In this document: piece by piece, positions 8,068 through 18,304 of the stretch
How positions within the stretch are numbered: position 1 is the stretch's first letter
Layout: the number at the start of each line of letters is the position of its first letter
Source of the DNA: Nonomuraea sp. NBC_00507
Lineage (GTDB): Bacteria > Actinomycetota > Actinomycetes > Streptosporangiales > Streptosporangiaceae
Length of the DNA stretch: 64,000 nucleotides
Direction: 5' to 3'
Assembly (NCBI RefSeq): GCF_036013525.1
Contig: NZ_CP107853.1
Span: 7,006,001 to 7,070,000, forward strand
Program-made: the position numbers and the translations under genes
The notes under the pieces: generated by a model
What the model saw: the letters and a program-made list of their open reading frames with translations, nothing else
Databases searched by the model: none
Told to the model about the DNA's origin: nothing

Positions 8068-8073
8068 TAAGCT
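8068..8073 (+). promoter_or_regulatory. -10 element of a leaderless metH promoter
   Basis: TAAGCT fits the actinobacterial -10 consensus TANNNT and ends exactly 7 nt before the metH ATG, while no Shine-Dalgarno is present. Transcription would start at or next to the ATG. No cobalamin riboswitch fits in the 119-nt divergent region. Confidence 0.6.
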
Positions 8074-8080
8074 CTACCCC

Positions 8081-11000
8081 ATGAGCATTTCGCCGTCCTT
8101 CCGAGAAGTGTTGTCCCAGCGCGTGATCGTCGCCGACGGCGCGATGGGCACGATGCTCCAGGCCCAGGACCCGACCCTCGACGACTTCCACGGTCACGAG
8201 GGCTGCAACGAGGTGCTCAATGTCACCCGCCCCGACATCGTGCGCGGCGTCCACGACGCTTACTTCGCCGTCGGCGTCGACTGCGTGGAGACCAACACCT
8301 TCGGCGCCAACCTCGCCGCACTGGGCGAATACGACATCTCCGAGCGGGTCTTCGAATTCTCCGAGGCGGGTGCCAGGATCGCCCGCGAGTCCGCCGACCA
8401 CTGGTCCACGCCGGACCAGCCGCGTTTCGTGCTCGGCTCGATGGGCCCGGGCACCAAGCTGCCCACGCTGGGCCATCTGCCCTACGCCAGCCTGCGCGAC
8501 GCGTACCGGGACAACGCGGCCGGCCTGATCGCGGGTGGCGCCGACGCGCTGATCATCGAGACCTGCCAGGACCTGCTCCAGGTCAAGGCCGCCGTCATCG
8601 GCGCCAAGCGGGCCGCCGAGGCCTCCGGCCGGGACATCCCGATCATCGCCCAGGTCACGATCGAGACCAACGGCGCGATGCTGCTCGGCTCCGAGATCGG
8701 CGCCGCGCTGACCGCGATCGAGCCGCTCGGCGTCGACATCATCGGGCTCAACTGCGCGACCGGCCCCGCCGAGATGAGCGAGCACCTGCGTTATCTCGCC
8801 CGCCACTCCCGGCTCAAGCTCAGCTGCATGCCCAACGCGGGCCTGCCGGTGCTGACCTCCGACGGCGCCTACTACCCGCTGACGGCGCAGGAGCTGGCCG
8901 ACGCGCACGGCACGTTCACCCGTGACTACGGCCTGTCCCTGGTCGGCGGCTGCTGCGGCACCACCCCCGAGCATCTGCGCCAGGTCGTCGAGCGGGTCCG
9001 CGGCCAGGAGGTGGCGCCGCGCCGGCCGCACCCCGAGCCGGGCGCGTCCTCGCTCTACCAGACCGTGCCGTTCCGGCAGGACACCTCCTACCTGGCCATC
9101 GGCGAGCGCTGCAACACCAACGGCTCCAAGGCCTTCCGCGAGGCCATGCTGGCGGGCCGCTGGGACGACTGCGTGGAGACGGCCCGCGACCAGGCCCGCG
9201 ACGGCGCCCACATGCTCGACCTGTGCGTCGACTACGTTGGCCGCGACGGCGTGAGCGACATGAAGGAGCTGGCCTTCCGCTTCGCCACCGCCTCCACCCT
9301 GCCGATCATGCTCGACTCGACCGAGCCGGCGGTGCTGCAGGCCGGGCTGGAGATGCTCGGCGGCCGCGCCGCCGTCAACTCCGTCAACTACGAGGACGGC
9401 GACGGCCCCGACTCCCGCTTCCAGAAGATCATGCGTCTGGTGCGCGAGCACGGCTCGGCCGTGGTCGCGCTGACCATCGACGAGGAGGGCCAGGCCCGCA
9501 CCGCGGACTGGAAGGTGCGCGTCGCCACCCGCCTCATCGAGGACCTGACCGGCAACTGGGGCATGCGGGTCGAGGACATCATCGTCGACTGCCTCACCTT
9601 CCCCATCGCCACCGGTCAGGAGGAGACCAGGCGCGACGGCCTGGAGACCATCGAGGCCATCCGCGAGCTCAAGCGCCGCTACCCGGGCGTGCAGACCACG
9701 CTGGGCCTGTCCAACATCAGCTTCGGGCTCAACCCGGCCGCCCGCATGGTGCTCAACTCGGTGTTCCTCAACGAGTGCGTCAACGCCGGGCTCGACTCGG
9801 CCATCGTGCACGCCTCCAAGATCCTGCCGATGGCGCGCATCCCCGACGAGCAGCGCCAGGTCGCGCTCGACATGGTCTACGACCGCCGCCGCGACGGCTA
9901 CGACCCGCTGCAGCGGTTCATGGACCTGTTCGAGGGCGTCGACGCCGCCGCCATGCGCGCCGGCAAGGCCGAGGAGCTGGCCGCGCTGCCGCTGTGGGAG
10001 CGGCTCAAGCGGCGCATCATCGACGGGGAGCGCAAGGGCCTGGAGGCCGACCTCGACACCGCGCTCGACCAGCGGCCCGCCCTGGAGATCATCAACGAGG
10101 TGCTGCTCGACGGCATGAAGACGGTCGGCGAGCTGTTCGGCTCCGGGCAGATGCAGCTGCCGTTCGTGCTGCAGTCGGCCGAGGTCATGAAGGCCGCCGT
10201 CGCCTACCTCGAGCCCCACATGGAGCGCGTCGAGGGCGAGACGAAGGGCCGTATCGTGCTGGCCACCGTCAAGGGCGACGTACACGACATCGGCAAAAAC
10301 CTCGTCGACATCATCCTGTCCAACAACGGCTACCAGGTCGTCAACCTCGGCATCAAGCAGCCGGTGTCGGCCATCCTGGAGGCCGCCGACGAGCAGAAGG
10401 CCGACGTCATCGGCATGTCGGGCCTGCTGGTCAAGTCGACGGTCATCATGAAGGAAAACCTGGAGGAGATGAACTCCAGGGGCCTGTCGCAGAAATACCC
10501 CGTGCTGCTCGGCGGCGCCGCCCTGACCCGCGCCTACGTCGAGCAGGACCTCGCCGGGCTGTTCGAGGGCGAGGTGCGCTACGCCCGCGACGCGTTCGAA
10601 GGGCTGCGGCTCATGGACGCGTTCATGGCCGTCAAGCGCGGCGTGGCCGGGGCGACCCTGCCGCCGCTGCGCGAGCGGCGCGTCAAAACCGGCGCCGTGC
10701 TCACCCGCACCCCGGTCGAGGAGCTGCCCGCCCGCTCCGACGTGGCCGTCGACAACCCCGTGCCGGCGCCACCCTTCTCCGGGGACCGCATCGTCAAGGG
10801 CATCTCGCTGACCGACTACTCCGCCTTCCTTGACGAGCGGGCGCTGTTCCTCGGCCAGTGGGGGCTCAAGCCCACCAGGGGCGGCGACGGGCCCGGCTAC
10901 GAGGAGCTGGTCGAGACCGAGGGCCGGCCGCGGCTGCGCATGTGGCTGGAGCGCATCCAGACCGAGGGCCTGCTGGAGGCGGCCGTCGTCTACGGGCACT

Positions 11001-11545
11001 TCCCGTGCGTCAGCGACGGCGACTCGCTGATCGTCCTCGACGAGGACGGCGGCGAGCGCACCCGCTTCACCTTCCCCCGCCAGCGCCGTGACCGCCACCT
11101 GTGCCTGTCGGACTTCTTCCGGCCCAAGGACTCCGGCGAGGTCGACGTGGTCGGCCTCCAGGTCGTCACCATGGGCTCGAAGATCGCCGAGGCCACGTCC
11201 GAGCTGTTCGCCAAGGACGCCTACCGCGACTACCTGGAGCTGCACGGCCTGTCGGTGCAGCTCACCGAGGCCCTGGCCGAATACTGGCACGCCCGGGTCC
11301 GCTCGGAGTGGGGCATCGGGGGCGAGGAGTCGCTGGACGACATGCTCAAGGTCAACATCCAGGGGTGCCGCTACTCCTTCGGCTACCCGGCGTGCCCCAA
11401 CCTCGAGGATCAGGTGCAGCTGTTCCAGCTGCTCGACCCCGAGCGCATCGGCGTCACGCTGTCGGAGGAGTTCCAGCTCCACCCCGAGCAGGCCACCTCC
11501 GCGCTGGTCGCGCACCATCCCGAGGCCAAATACTTCAACGTCTGA
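8081..11545 (+). CDS. metH: cobalamin-dependent methionine synthase
   Basis: Transfers a methyl group from methyltetrahydrofolate to homocysteine through bound cobalamin. The 1154-residue protein has the four standard modules in order: homocysteine-binding barrel (about 1-310; zinc Cys in GLNCATG and in GGCCGTTPEH), pterin-binding barrel (about 340-610), cobalamin module (about 640-870, DVHDIGKNLV with the axial His) and the AdoMet reactivation domain (about 900-1154; YSFGYPACPNLEDQ). The start ATG 8081 lacks a Shine-Dalgarno and is probably leaderless. A HAD phosphatase follows 291 nt downstream, after a tandem repeat. The length is slightly under the 1230 residues of E. coli MetH, as is usual for actinobacteria. 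Confidence 0.97.
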   Translation: MSISPSFREVLSQRVIVADGAMGTMLQAQDPTLDDFHGHEGCNEVLNVTRPDIVRGVHDAYFAVGVDCVETNTFGANLAALGEYDISERVFEFSEAGARIARESADHWSTPDQPRFVLGSMGPGTKLPTLGHLPYASLRDAYRDNAAGLIAGGADALIIETCQDLLQVKAAVIGAKRAAEASGRDIPIIAQVTIETNGAMLLGSEIGAALTAIEPLGVDIIGLNCATGPAEMSEHLRYLARHSRLKLSCMPNAGLPVLTSDGAYYPLTAQELADAHGTFTRDYGLSLVGGCCGTTPEHLRQVVERVRGQEVAPRRPHPEPGASSLYQTVPFRQDTSYLAIGERCNTNGSKAFREAMLAGRWDDCVETARDQARDGAHMLDLCVDYVGRDGVSDMKELAFRFATASTLPIMLDSTEPAVLQAGLEMLGGRAAVNSVNYEDGDGPDSRFQKIMRLVREHGSAVVALTIDEEGQARTADWKVRVATRLIEDLTGNWGMRVEDIIVDCLTFPIATGQEETRRDGLETIEAIRELKRRYPGVQTTLGLSNISFGLNPAARMVLNSVFLNECVNAGLDSAIVHASKILPMARIPDEQRQVALDMVYDRRRDGYDPLQRFMDLFEGVDAAAMRAGKAEELAALPLWERLKRRIIDGERKGLEADLDTALDQRPALEIINEVLLDGMKTVGELFGSGQMQLPFVLQSAEVMKAAVAYLEPHMERVEGETKGRIVLATVKGDVHDIGKNLVDIILSNNGYQVVNLGIKQPVSAILEAADEQKADVIGMSGLLVKSTVIMKENLEEMNSRGLSQKYPVLLGGAALTRAYVEQDLAGLFEGEVRYARDAFEGLRLMDAFMAVKRGVAGATLPPLRERRVKTGAVLTRTPVEELPARSDVAVDNPVPAPPFSGDRIVKGISLTDYSAFLDERALFLGQWGLKPTRGGDGPGYEELVETEGRPRLRMWLERIQTEGLLEAAVVYGHFPCVSDGDSLIVLDEDGGERTRFTFPRQRRDRHLCLSDFFRPKDSGEVDVVGLQVVTMGSKIAEATSELFAKDAYRDYLELHGLSVQLTEALAEYWHARVRSEWGIGGEESLDDMLKVNIQGCRYSFGYPACPNLEDQVQLFQLLDPERIGVTLSEEFQLHPEQATSALVAHHPEAKYFNV

Positions 11546-11556
11546 CCCGCCCCGGC

Positions 11557-11641
11557 CGCTCTGCCGCCCCGCCCGCTCTGCCGCCCCGCCCGCTCTGCCG
11601 CCCCGCCCGCTCTGCCGCCCCGCCCGCTCTGCCGCCCCGCC
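11557..11641. repeat. 17-bp tandem repeat, five units
   Basis: The unit CGCTCTGCCGCCCCGCC recurs five times without change, starting at 11557, 11574, 11591, 11608 and 11625, only 12 nt after the metH stop. A related word (GCCGCTCTGTCG) is repeated three times at 33216-33265. The period is not a multiple of three and no gene runs through it. Confidence 0.9.
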
Positions 11642-11836
11642 CGCGTCGCCGGGCGGCGGTCGTGCCGTCGGCAGGGCCGCTGCTGATCGGGCGTCCGGGC
11701 AGTCGCCGTCCCCGCTCCTCGGCATGCCGCAGGAGGCCCGTTCACGGAGGCGGCGGTCGTTCTTCCGCCACCCGGCCGGACGCGTTCACCCGGCGAGCGC
11801 GACAATGGCGTGCACGTACCTACGGATCGGGGGCAC

Positions 11837-12481
11837 ATGGAAGCCGTCTTCTTCGACATGGACGGGCTGCTGGTCGACAGCGAGCGGGTGTGGCTGGAGA
11901 TCGAGACCGAGGTGATGGGCCGGCTCGGCGGGCAGTGGACGCCCGAGCATCAGGCGCACCTGGTCGGCGGGTCCATGGAGCGGACGGTCGGCTACATGCT
12001 GGCCGTGTCCGGCTCCGAGGTGGCGGGTGACATCGTGCGGCAGTGGATGCTCGACGGCATGGTGGCGCGCCTGTCGGCGGGCGTATCGGTGATGCCGGGC
12101 GCCTCCGAACTGCTCGACGCCGTCCGGGCCGGGGGAGTCCCCGTGGGGCTCGTCACGTCCTCGCTGAAGGAGATCGCCGACGCGGTGCTCAAGAGCGTCG
12201 GCAGAGACCGCTTCGACGTCGTGGTCACCGCCGACGACGTCTCCCGCACCAAGCCGGACCCGGAGCCGTACCTGACGGCCGCGAGCATGCTCGGCGTGGA
12301 GCCGGTCCGTTGTGTCGTCCTGGAGGACTCGCCGAACGGCGTGGCCGCGGCCACGGCGGCCGGTTGCGCCGTCGTGGCGGTCCCCAGCCTCCTGCCCATC
12401 GAGCCGGCGCCCGGCCGGCTCGTGGTCTCCTCCCTGCAAGAGGTCGCGGTCGCCGACCTCAGGGCACTCCTGACGTTCTGA
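11837..12481 (+). CDS. HAD-superfamily IA phosphatase, beta-phosphoglucomutase-like
   Basis: A 214-residue HAD hydrolase. Motif I is FFDMDGLLVDS (Asp7, Asp9), motif II lies at GLVTSSLKE, motif III Lys is in SRTKPDPEPYL, and motif IV is VVLEDSPNGV. The alpha-helical cap between motif I and II is of the IA (PGM-like) type. Substrates of this class are sugar phosphates or small phosphomonoesters, and the specific one cannot be read. The start ATG 11837 follows GGGGG; an upstream in-frame ATG at 11810 would add nine residues before the conserved start and is less likely. The gene sits after metH in the same direction. Confidence 0.86.
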   Translation: MEAVFFDMDGLLVDSERVWLEIETEVMGRLGGQWTPEHQAHLVGGSMERTVGYMLAVSGSEVAGDIVRQWMLDGMVARLSAGVSVMPGASELLDAVRAGGVPVGLVTSSLKEIADAVLKSVGRDRFDVVVTADDVSRTKPDPEPYLTAASMLGVEPVRCVVLEDSPNGVAAATAAGCAVVAVPSLLPIEPAPGRLVVSSLQEVAVADLRALLTF

Positions 12482-12581
12482 GGGCTCGTCCCCTAAGGGA
12501 AAAGTGGTTCTCGCGGAGGAGGCGACCGGGCGTTCGCGTGCCAGGATGGAGTTACGAGCCACACATTGAGGGGGCGGGACT

Positions 12582-13082
12582 ATGCCTGTGGACATGTTCA
12601 ACCAGCTTGCTTCGCTTTGGCTGCCGTTGTGTGCCGGTGCGACGGTCGCCGGGCTGGTGTTCAGCTTCCTGGCGTTCCGCCGCAGGGGTGCGGCTTCGGG
12701 GATGCGGGTGGCCGCATGGGCGCTGTTGCCCATGGCGGCCTATCTGACCGGCGCGTTGCAGGCGCTGTGGACCGTCGGCACGACCCTGGTGGGGTTCGTG
12801 ACCGGGCTGGTGCTCAACCCGCTGGTCTGGGCCGGCGTGGCGGTCACGGGGCTGTCGGTGGTGCTGTTCGTCGTGTCCGGGGTCCTGCGTGGCAGGAGGC
12901 TGGCCGCGGGCAGGAAGAAGTCCGCTTCTGACACTCCGGCGCAACAGTCCGTTAAGCCTTCAGCGAACAAGTCGGCCGCCGCACCCAAGCCTCAGCCCGC
13001 CGTGGGCGCCCCGAAGCCGGCCAAGAGCGACGACGACTTTTCGGACATCGAGGAACTTCTCAAACGCCGTGGTATCGGCTGA
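12582..13082 (+). CDS. small actinobacterial membrane protein, three membrane segments
   Basis: A 166-residue protein of unknown function. Three hydrophobic segments are visible at about 8-30 (LWLPLCAGATVAGLVFSFLA), 42-70 (AAWALLPMAAYLTGALQAL) and 78-102 (GVAVTGLSVVLFVVSG). These are followed by a basic, Lys/Ala/Pro-rich cytosolic tail ending in a short acidic helix (DDDFSDIEELLKRRG). The tail resembles flexible docking linkers. The start ATG 12582 has GGGGGCGGG upstream. It precedes the peptide importer by 225 nt and probably has its own promoter. Similar proteins occur widely in actinobacteria, sometimes mislabelled as cellulose synthase; I see no catalytic motif. Confidence 0.75.
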   Translation: MPVDMFNQLASLWLPLCAGATVAGLVFSFLAFRRRGAASGMRVAAWALLPMAAYLTGALQALWTVGTTLVGFVTGLVLNPLVWAGVAVTGLSVVLFVVSGVLRGRRLAAGRKKSASDTPAQQSVKPSANKSAAAPKPQPAVGAPKPAKSDDDFSDIEELLKRRGIG

Positions 13083-13307
13083 ATCCGGCTTGTGTCACAG
13101 TTCTGAGACTGAAACGGGACGTGCCCCAGACATACCGTTCAAGATCGATACGAATGAGTTTCGCATCAATCACAGATTAGCCACATAGCAGCCCGAGGGA
13201 CTGGTCACAGCAGCTCAGGCCATAGATTCTGCCTCCTGAGGTCGCGACTCGCGGTCTAAAGTCATCTCTAATAGACAGCGTCGTCTAGATGCAGGGGGCA
13301 ATTTCGC

Positions 13308-14300
13308 ATGACCGCGCCGCTCGACGTTTCCGGTTCCGCGGCGGAGGCGCATCCGGAGTCGGTGCTCGCGGGAGCGGGCAAGGCCATCCAGGGCCGGTCA
13401 CTCACCGGGATCGCCTGGATGCGGTTGAGGCGGGACAAGGTCGCGCTCGCCGGCGGAATCTTCGTCGTCTTCCTGATCCTGGTGTCCGTTTTCGCCTCGC
13501 CGATCATCGCCGCCTTCGGGCACCCGCCGCTGGAGTTCCACCAGGACGCGATCGACCAGAGCACGCTCCTGCCCAAGGGAAACTTCGGTGGCGTGAGCAG
13601 TGAATACCTGCTCGGCGTCGAGCCGGTCAACGGCCGCGACATCTTCAGCCGCATCGTGGCCGGCGCGGGGATCTCGCTGCTCATCGGCTTCCTCGCGACC
13701 CTGGTGTCGGTGCTCATCGGCACGGTCCTGGGCGTCCTGGCGGGCTACTTCGGCGGATGGGTCGACCAGGTGATCGGCCGGATCATGGACGTCTTCCTCG
13801 CCTTCCCGCTGCTGGTCTTCGCGATCGCGCTCGCCGGCGTCGTCCCCGACAAGGGGTTCGGCCTGGAGGGCAACGGACTGCGCGTGGCGATGCTCGTCTT
13901 CATCATCGGGTTCTTCAGCTGGCCCAGCATCGGCCGCATCGTACGCGGGCAGACCCTGTCACTGCGGGAGCGGGAGTTCGTCGACGCCGCGCGCAGCCTC
14001 GGGGCACGCCACGGCTACATCCTGTTCCGCGAGGTCCTGCCCAACCTGATGGCGCCGATCCTGGTCTACGCGACCCTGCTCATTCCGACCAACATCCTGT
14101 TCGAGGCCGCGCTCTCGTTCTTGGGAGTCGGCATCAACCCGCCCACTCCGACGTGGGGCGGCATGCTCTCGGAGGCGGTGCGTTTCTACACACTCCCGCA
14201 CTTCGTGCTCTTCCCGGGCTTGGCGATCTTCGTTACCGTCCTGGCGTTCAACCTGTTCGGCGACGGGCTGAGGGACGCCTTCGACCCGCGCGCGCATTGA
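13308..14300 (+). CDS. peptide ABC importer permease, DppC/OppC type
   Basis: A 330-residue inner-membrane permease of a peptide or nickel-type ABC importer. It has an N-terminal OppC-like segment (MRLRRDKVALAGGIFVVFLI), then the BPD transport domain with six predicted helices, and the EAA loop EFVDAARSLGARHGYILFRE that contacts the ATPase. The start ATG 13308 follows AGGGGG. Unusually, it is the first gene of the operon; most dpp/opp operons start with the binding protein or DppB. It works with the permease at 16199, the lipoprotein at 14348 and the ATPases at 17209 and 18302. Confidence 0.92.
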   Translation: MTAPLDVSGSAAEAHPESVLAGAGKAIQGRSLTGIAWMRLRRDKVALAGGIFVVFLILVSVFASPIIAAFGHPPLEFHQDAIDQSTLLPKGNFGGVSSEYLLGVEPVNGRDIFSRIVAGAGISLLIGFLATLVSVLIGTVLGVLAGYFGGWVDQVIGRIMDVFLAFPLLVFAIALAGVVPDKGFGLEGNGLRVAMLVFIIGFFSWPSIGRIVRGQTLSLREREFVDAARSLGARHGYILFREVLPNLMAPILVYATLLIPTNILFEAALSFLGVGINPPTPTWGGMLSEAVRFYTLPHFVLFPGLAIFVTVLAFNLFGDGLRDAFDPRAH

Positions 14301-14347
14301 CCTTCGCCTACGCTCCATCCCCCATCTCACTAACAAGGGGTTAGTCA

Positions 14348-16111
14348 ATGAGAAGGAAATCCGCACTGGCGGCGGCCGCGACAGCGGCGCTCGCCTTGGT
14401 GCTCTCCGCCTGTGGCGGAGGTGGCGGCCAGCAGCAGCCGGCCCAGACGGCCACCGCCGGCGGCGCCGCGCAACCCGCGGCGAACGTGGCGCTGACCCAG
14501 GTGTTCAACGCTTCCACCAAGAAGGGAGGCACGCTCAAGGCCGCGCACTCCTCCGACTGGGACAGCCTTGACCCGGCCGACACCTATTACGGCTACTCCT
14601 TCAACTTCGGCCGCCTCTACTGGCGGACGCTGACGATGTACAAGCCGGGACCGGGGCCTGAGGGCGCCACCGTGGTGCCCGACCTGGCCGAGGGTCTCGG
14701 CCAGCCGAGCGCCGACGGCAAGACCTGGACGTACAAGATCAAGAGTGGTCTGAAGTACGAGGACGGCACGCCGATCACCGCCCAGGACGTGGCGTACGCG
14801 GTGGCCAGGTCGTTCGACAAGGAGACCTTCACGCACGGCCCCTCCTACCTCAATGAGCTGCTGGCCTGGCCGAAGGACTTCAAGGGCGTCTACAAGACCC
14901 CCGATGTCGACTACAAGTCGGCCGTCGAGGCGACGGACGACACCACGGTCGTCTTCCACCTGACCAAGCCGTTCGCGTCGATGGACTACATCGTCCAGAT
15001 GCCGATGACGGCCCCGGTGCCCAAGGCCAAGGACACCGGCGCGAAGTACCGCGAGCACGTGATCTCCTCCGGTCCGTACAAGTTCGAGAGCGTCCAGGCC
15101 GGCAAGAGCCTGGCGCTGGTGCGCAACGACCAGTGGAACGCGGCGACCGACCCCCACCGTCCGGCGCTGCCCGACCGCATCGAGGTCCAGCTCAACGTCA
15201 ACGCCGACGACCTGGACAACCAGCTCATGTCCGGCAACATCCACCTGGACGTCCCGGGCACCGGCCTGCAGCCCGCCGCGCTGGGCAAGGTCCTGCCCGA
15301 CCCGGCGATGAAGGCCCGTACGGACAACCCGGTCCTGCAGCGTCTGTGGTTCGTGTCGGTCATCCCCGACACCAAGCCGCTGGACAACCTCGACTGCCGC
15401 AAGGCCGTCATGTGGGCCGCGGACCGCGTCGCCAACCAGACCGCCTTCGGCGGCCCCGTCGCCGGTGGCGACATCGCCACGAACGTCATGCCGCCGCCCA
15501 TCAAGGGCCAGCAGAAGTTCGACCTGTACCAGACGCCGGAGAACAAGGGCGACGTCACCAAGGCCAAGGAGGCCCTGACGGCCTGCGGCCAGCCCAACGG
15601 CTTCTCCACGACCATGTCCTTCCGCTCCGACCGGCCGCGTGAGAAGGCGCTGGCCGAGGCGATGCAGCAGGCGCTGGACAAGGTCGGCATCAAGCTCACG
15701 CTCAAGGGCTTCCCGTCCTCCAGCTACTTCTCCGACTACGCGGGTAACGTCGAGTACGTCAAGAAGAACGGCATCGGCCTGGCCGCCCACGGCTGGGGCT
15801 CGGACTGGCCCGACGGCTACGGCTTCCTGCAGGCCATCGTCGACAGCCGCACCATCCGCCCGGCCGGCAACTACAACCTCAGCGTCAAGAACCCTGAGGT
15901 GGACAAGCTGATCGACCAGGCCGCGTCCGAGCTGGACGCCACGGCCCGCGAGAAGCTCTGGGTCGACGTGGACAAGAAGGTCATGGAGGACGCCTCCATC
16001 CTTCCCGTGGTCTGGGCCAAGGCTCTGCTCCTGCGCGGCCAGAACGTGACGAACGTCGCCTACAACGAGGGCCAGCAGGGCTACGACTACATCATGATGG
16101 GCGTCCAGTGA
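14348..16111 (+). CDS. peptide-binding lipoprotein (solute-binding family 5)
   Basis: A 587-residue extracellular binding protein of the DppA/OppA family. It has a lipoprotein signal (MRRKSALAAAATAALALVLS) with lipobox LSAC and acylated Cys22, then a Gln/Ala-rich linker. The family signature region GGTLKAAHSSDWDSLDPADT leads into the mature domain, and the later segment YGYSFNFGRLYWRTL is typical. It captures peptides (or another ligand of the family) outside the membrane and hands them to the two permeases. It is the second gene of the operon, 47 nt after the DppC-type permease. A GC-rich hairpin follows its stop and may let this message accumulate over that of the permeases. Confidence 0.93.
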   Translation: MRRKSALAAAATAALALVLSACGGGGGQQQPAQTATAGGAAQPAANVALTQVFNASTKKGGTLKAAHSSDWDSLDPADTYYGYSFNFGRLYWRTLTMYKPGPGPEGATVVPDLAEGLGQPSADGKTWTYKIKSGLKYEDGTPITAQDVAYAVARSFDKETFTHGPSYLNELLAWPKDFKGVYKTPDVDYKSAVEATDDTTVVFHLTKPFASMDYIVQMPMTAPVPKAKDTGAKYREHVISSGPYKFESVQAGKSLALVRNDQWNAATDPHRPALPDRIEVQLNVNADDLDNQLMSGNIHLDVPGTGLQPAALGKVLPDPAMKARTDNPVLQRLWFVSVIPDTKPLDNLDCRKAVMWAADRVANQTAFGGPVAGGDIATNVMPPPIKGQQKFDLYQTPENKGDVTKAKEALTACGQPNGFSTTMSFRSDRPREKALAEAMQQALDKVGIKLTLKGFPSSSYFSDYAGNVEYVKKNGIGLAAHGWGSDWPDGYGFLQAIVDSRTIRPAGNYNLSVKNPEVDKLIDQAASELDATAREKLWVDVDKKVMEDASILPVVWAKALLLRGQNVTNVAYNEGQQGYDYIMMGVQ

Positions 16112-16155
16112 CCTGGCGCGCTTCGGGGATCTAGTAAAGGCAGGTGAAGGCGGGA

Positions 16156-16185
16156 GCGGCCTGGCCCGGCGACGGGCCGGGCCGC
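16156..16185 (+). terminator. GC-rich intra-operon hairpin after the binding-protein gene
   Basis: GCGGCCTGGCCCG at 16156-16168 pairs with CGGGCCGGGCCGC at 16173-16185 (13 bp, one G-T wobble) around a 4-nt loop. It lies between the binding-protein stop and the next permease start, without a T-run. It probably acts as a 3' stabiliser or partial terminator that raises binding-protein dosage. Confidence 0.55.
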
Positions 16186-16198
16186 TCGGCCGGTAGCG

Positions 16199-17208
<1,010 letters not shown>

Positions 17209-17212
<4 letters not shown>

Positions 17213-18234
17213 GCTTCCTTGACGTCAAGGACCTGAAGATCCACTTCCCGACCGACGACGGTCTGGTCAAGTCCGTCGACGGGCTGTCGTTCGGCGTCGA
17301 GCGCGGCAAGACCCTCGGCATCGTCGGCGAGTCCGGCTCCGGCAAGAGCGTGACCAGCCTCGGCGTGCTCGGCCTGCACAAGGGCGGCCGCGCAAGGATC
17401 TCCGGCGAGATCTGGCTCGACGGCGAGGAGCTCATCGGCGCCTCCGCCGAGCACGTGCGCACCCTGCGCGGCAAGAAGATGGCGATGATCTTCCAGGATC
17501 CGCTGTCGTCGATGCACCCCTTCTACACGGTCGGCCACCAGATCATCGAGGCCTACCGCATCCACCACAAGGTCACCAAGCAGGTCGCCCGCAAGCACGC
17601 CATCGACATGCTCGGCCGCGTCGGCATCCCCGAGCCGGCCAGGCGCGTCGACGCCTACCCGCACGAGTTCTCCGGCGGCATGCGACAGCGCGCCATGATC
17701 GCGATGGCGCTGTCGTGCGACCCCGAGCTGCTCATCGCCGACGAGCCGACCACCGCGCTCGACGTGACCGTCCAGGCGCAGATCCTCGACCTCATGGTCG
17801 ACCTGCAGCGCGAGTTCAACTCCGCGCTCATCGTCATCACCCACGACCTGGGCGTGGTGGCGCAGGTGTCCGACGACATCCTCGTCATGTACGGCGGCAA
17901 GTGCGTCGAATACGGCTCCGCCGACGACATCTTCTACCGCCCCGAGCACCCCTACACCTGGGGCCTGCTGGGCTCCATGCCCCGCCTCGACCGCGAGCCC
18001 ACCGAACGGCTGCTGCCGATCAAGGGCTCCCCGCCGTCCCTGATCAACGTGCCGCCCGGCTGCGCCTTCCACCCTCGCTGCCCGTACGCCGAGCGCACCG
18101 ACGGCAAGGCGGACACCGAAGTGCCCGCGCTGGCCGAAACCGAAGGCGGCCACCTGGTGCGCTGCCACATGAGCAGGACCGAACGGCGGAGCCTGTGGGA
18201 GACCGAGATCAAGCCAGTGCTGGAGACCCAGTGA
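17209..18234 (+). CDS. peptide ABC importer ATPase, DppD/OppD type
   Basis: A 341-residue ATPase. Walker A is GESGSGKS, the Q-loop is FQDPLSSMHP, the signature is FSGGMRQRAM, and Walker B is LLIADEPTTALD. The C-terminal oligopeptide domain has the cysteines found in this family (PGCAFHPRCPY and RCHMS), which bind an Fe-S cluster in some homologues. The start GTG 17209 overlaps the preceding stop (GTGA). The stop codon at 18232 forms the first bases of the repeated intergenic element at 18232-18304, so the distance to the next gene is set by that element. Confidence 0.93.
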
Positions 18235-18304
18235 GCGAGCGTAGCGAGCGAACAATGAGACACAGCCGAATTTCGCTTATGCGGCCGACGAAGGAGGCCG
18301 CATG
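18232..18304 (+). repeat. intergenic repeat element, copy A (carries stop, ribosome binding site and start)
   Basis: The 73-nt spacer starts with the TGA stop of the DppD gene (TGAGCGAGCGTAGCGAGCGA), continues with CAATGAGACACAGC and ends AAGGAGGCCGCATGAG with the next gene's ribosome binding site and ATG. It matches copy B (52947-53019) over nearly its whole length and copy C (24269-24334) in its main blocks. It has a short stem potential around TGCGG-CCGCA. The same sequence read in frame gives the peptide SERSERTMRHS, but no gene uses it. Confidence 0.8.

Noticed and set aside
7962..8080. Cobalamin riboswitch before metH
   Set aside because: The divergent region is only 119 nt, has no B12-box-like sequence, and the promoter appears leaderless.
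11557..11641. CRISPR array
   Set aside because: Units are directly adjacent without spacers, only 17 bp long, and no cas gene is present. The same holds for the arrays at 21555, 26317 and 28451.
7970..11725. A 1251-codon open frame antisense to metH
   Set aside because: It mirrors the metH codons; amino-acid make-up (Val/Gly/Arg/Asp-rich with no motifs) is that of a high-GC antisense frame. metH on the other strand is fully supported.
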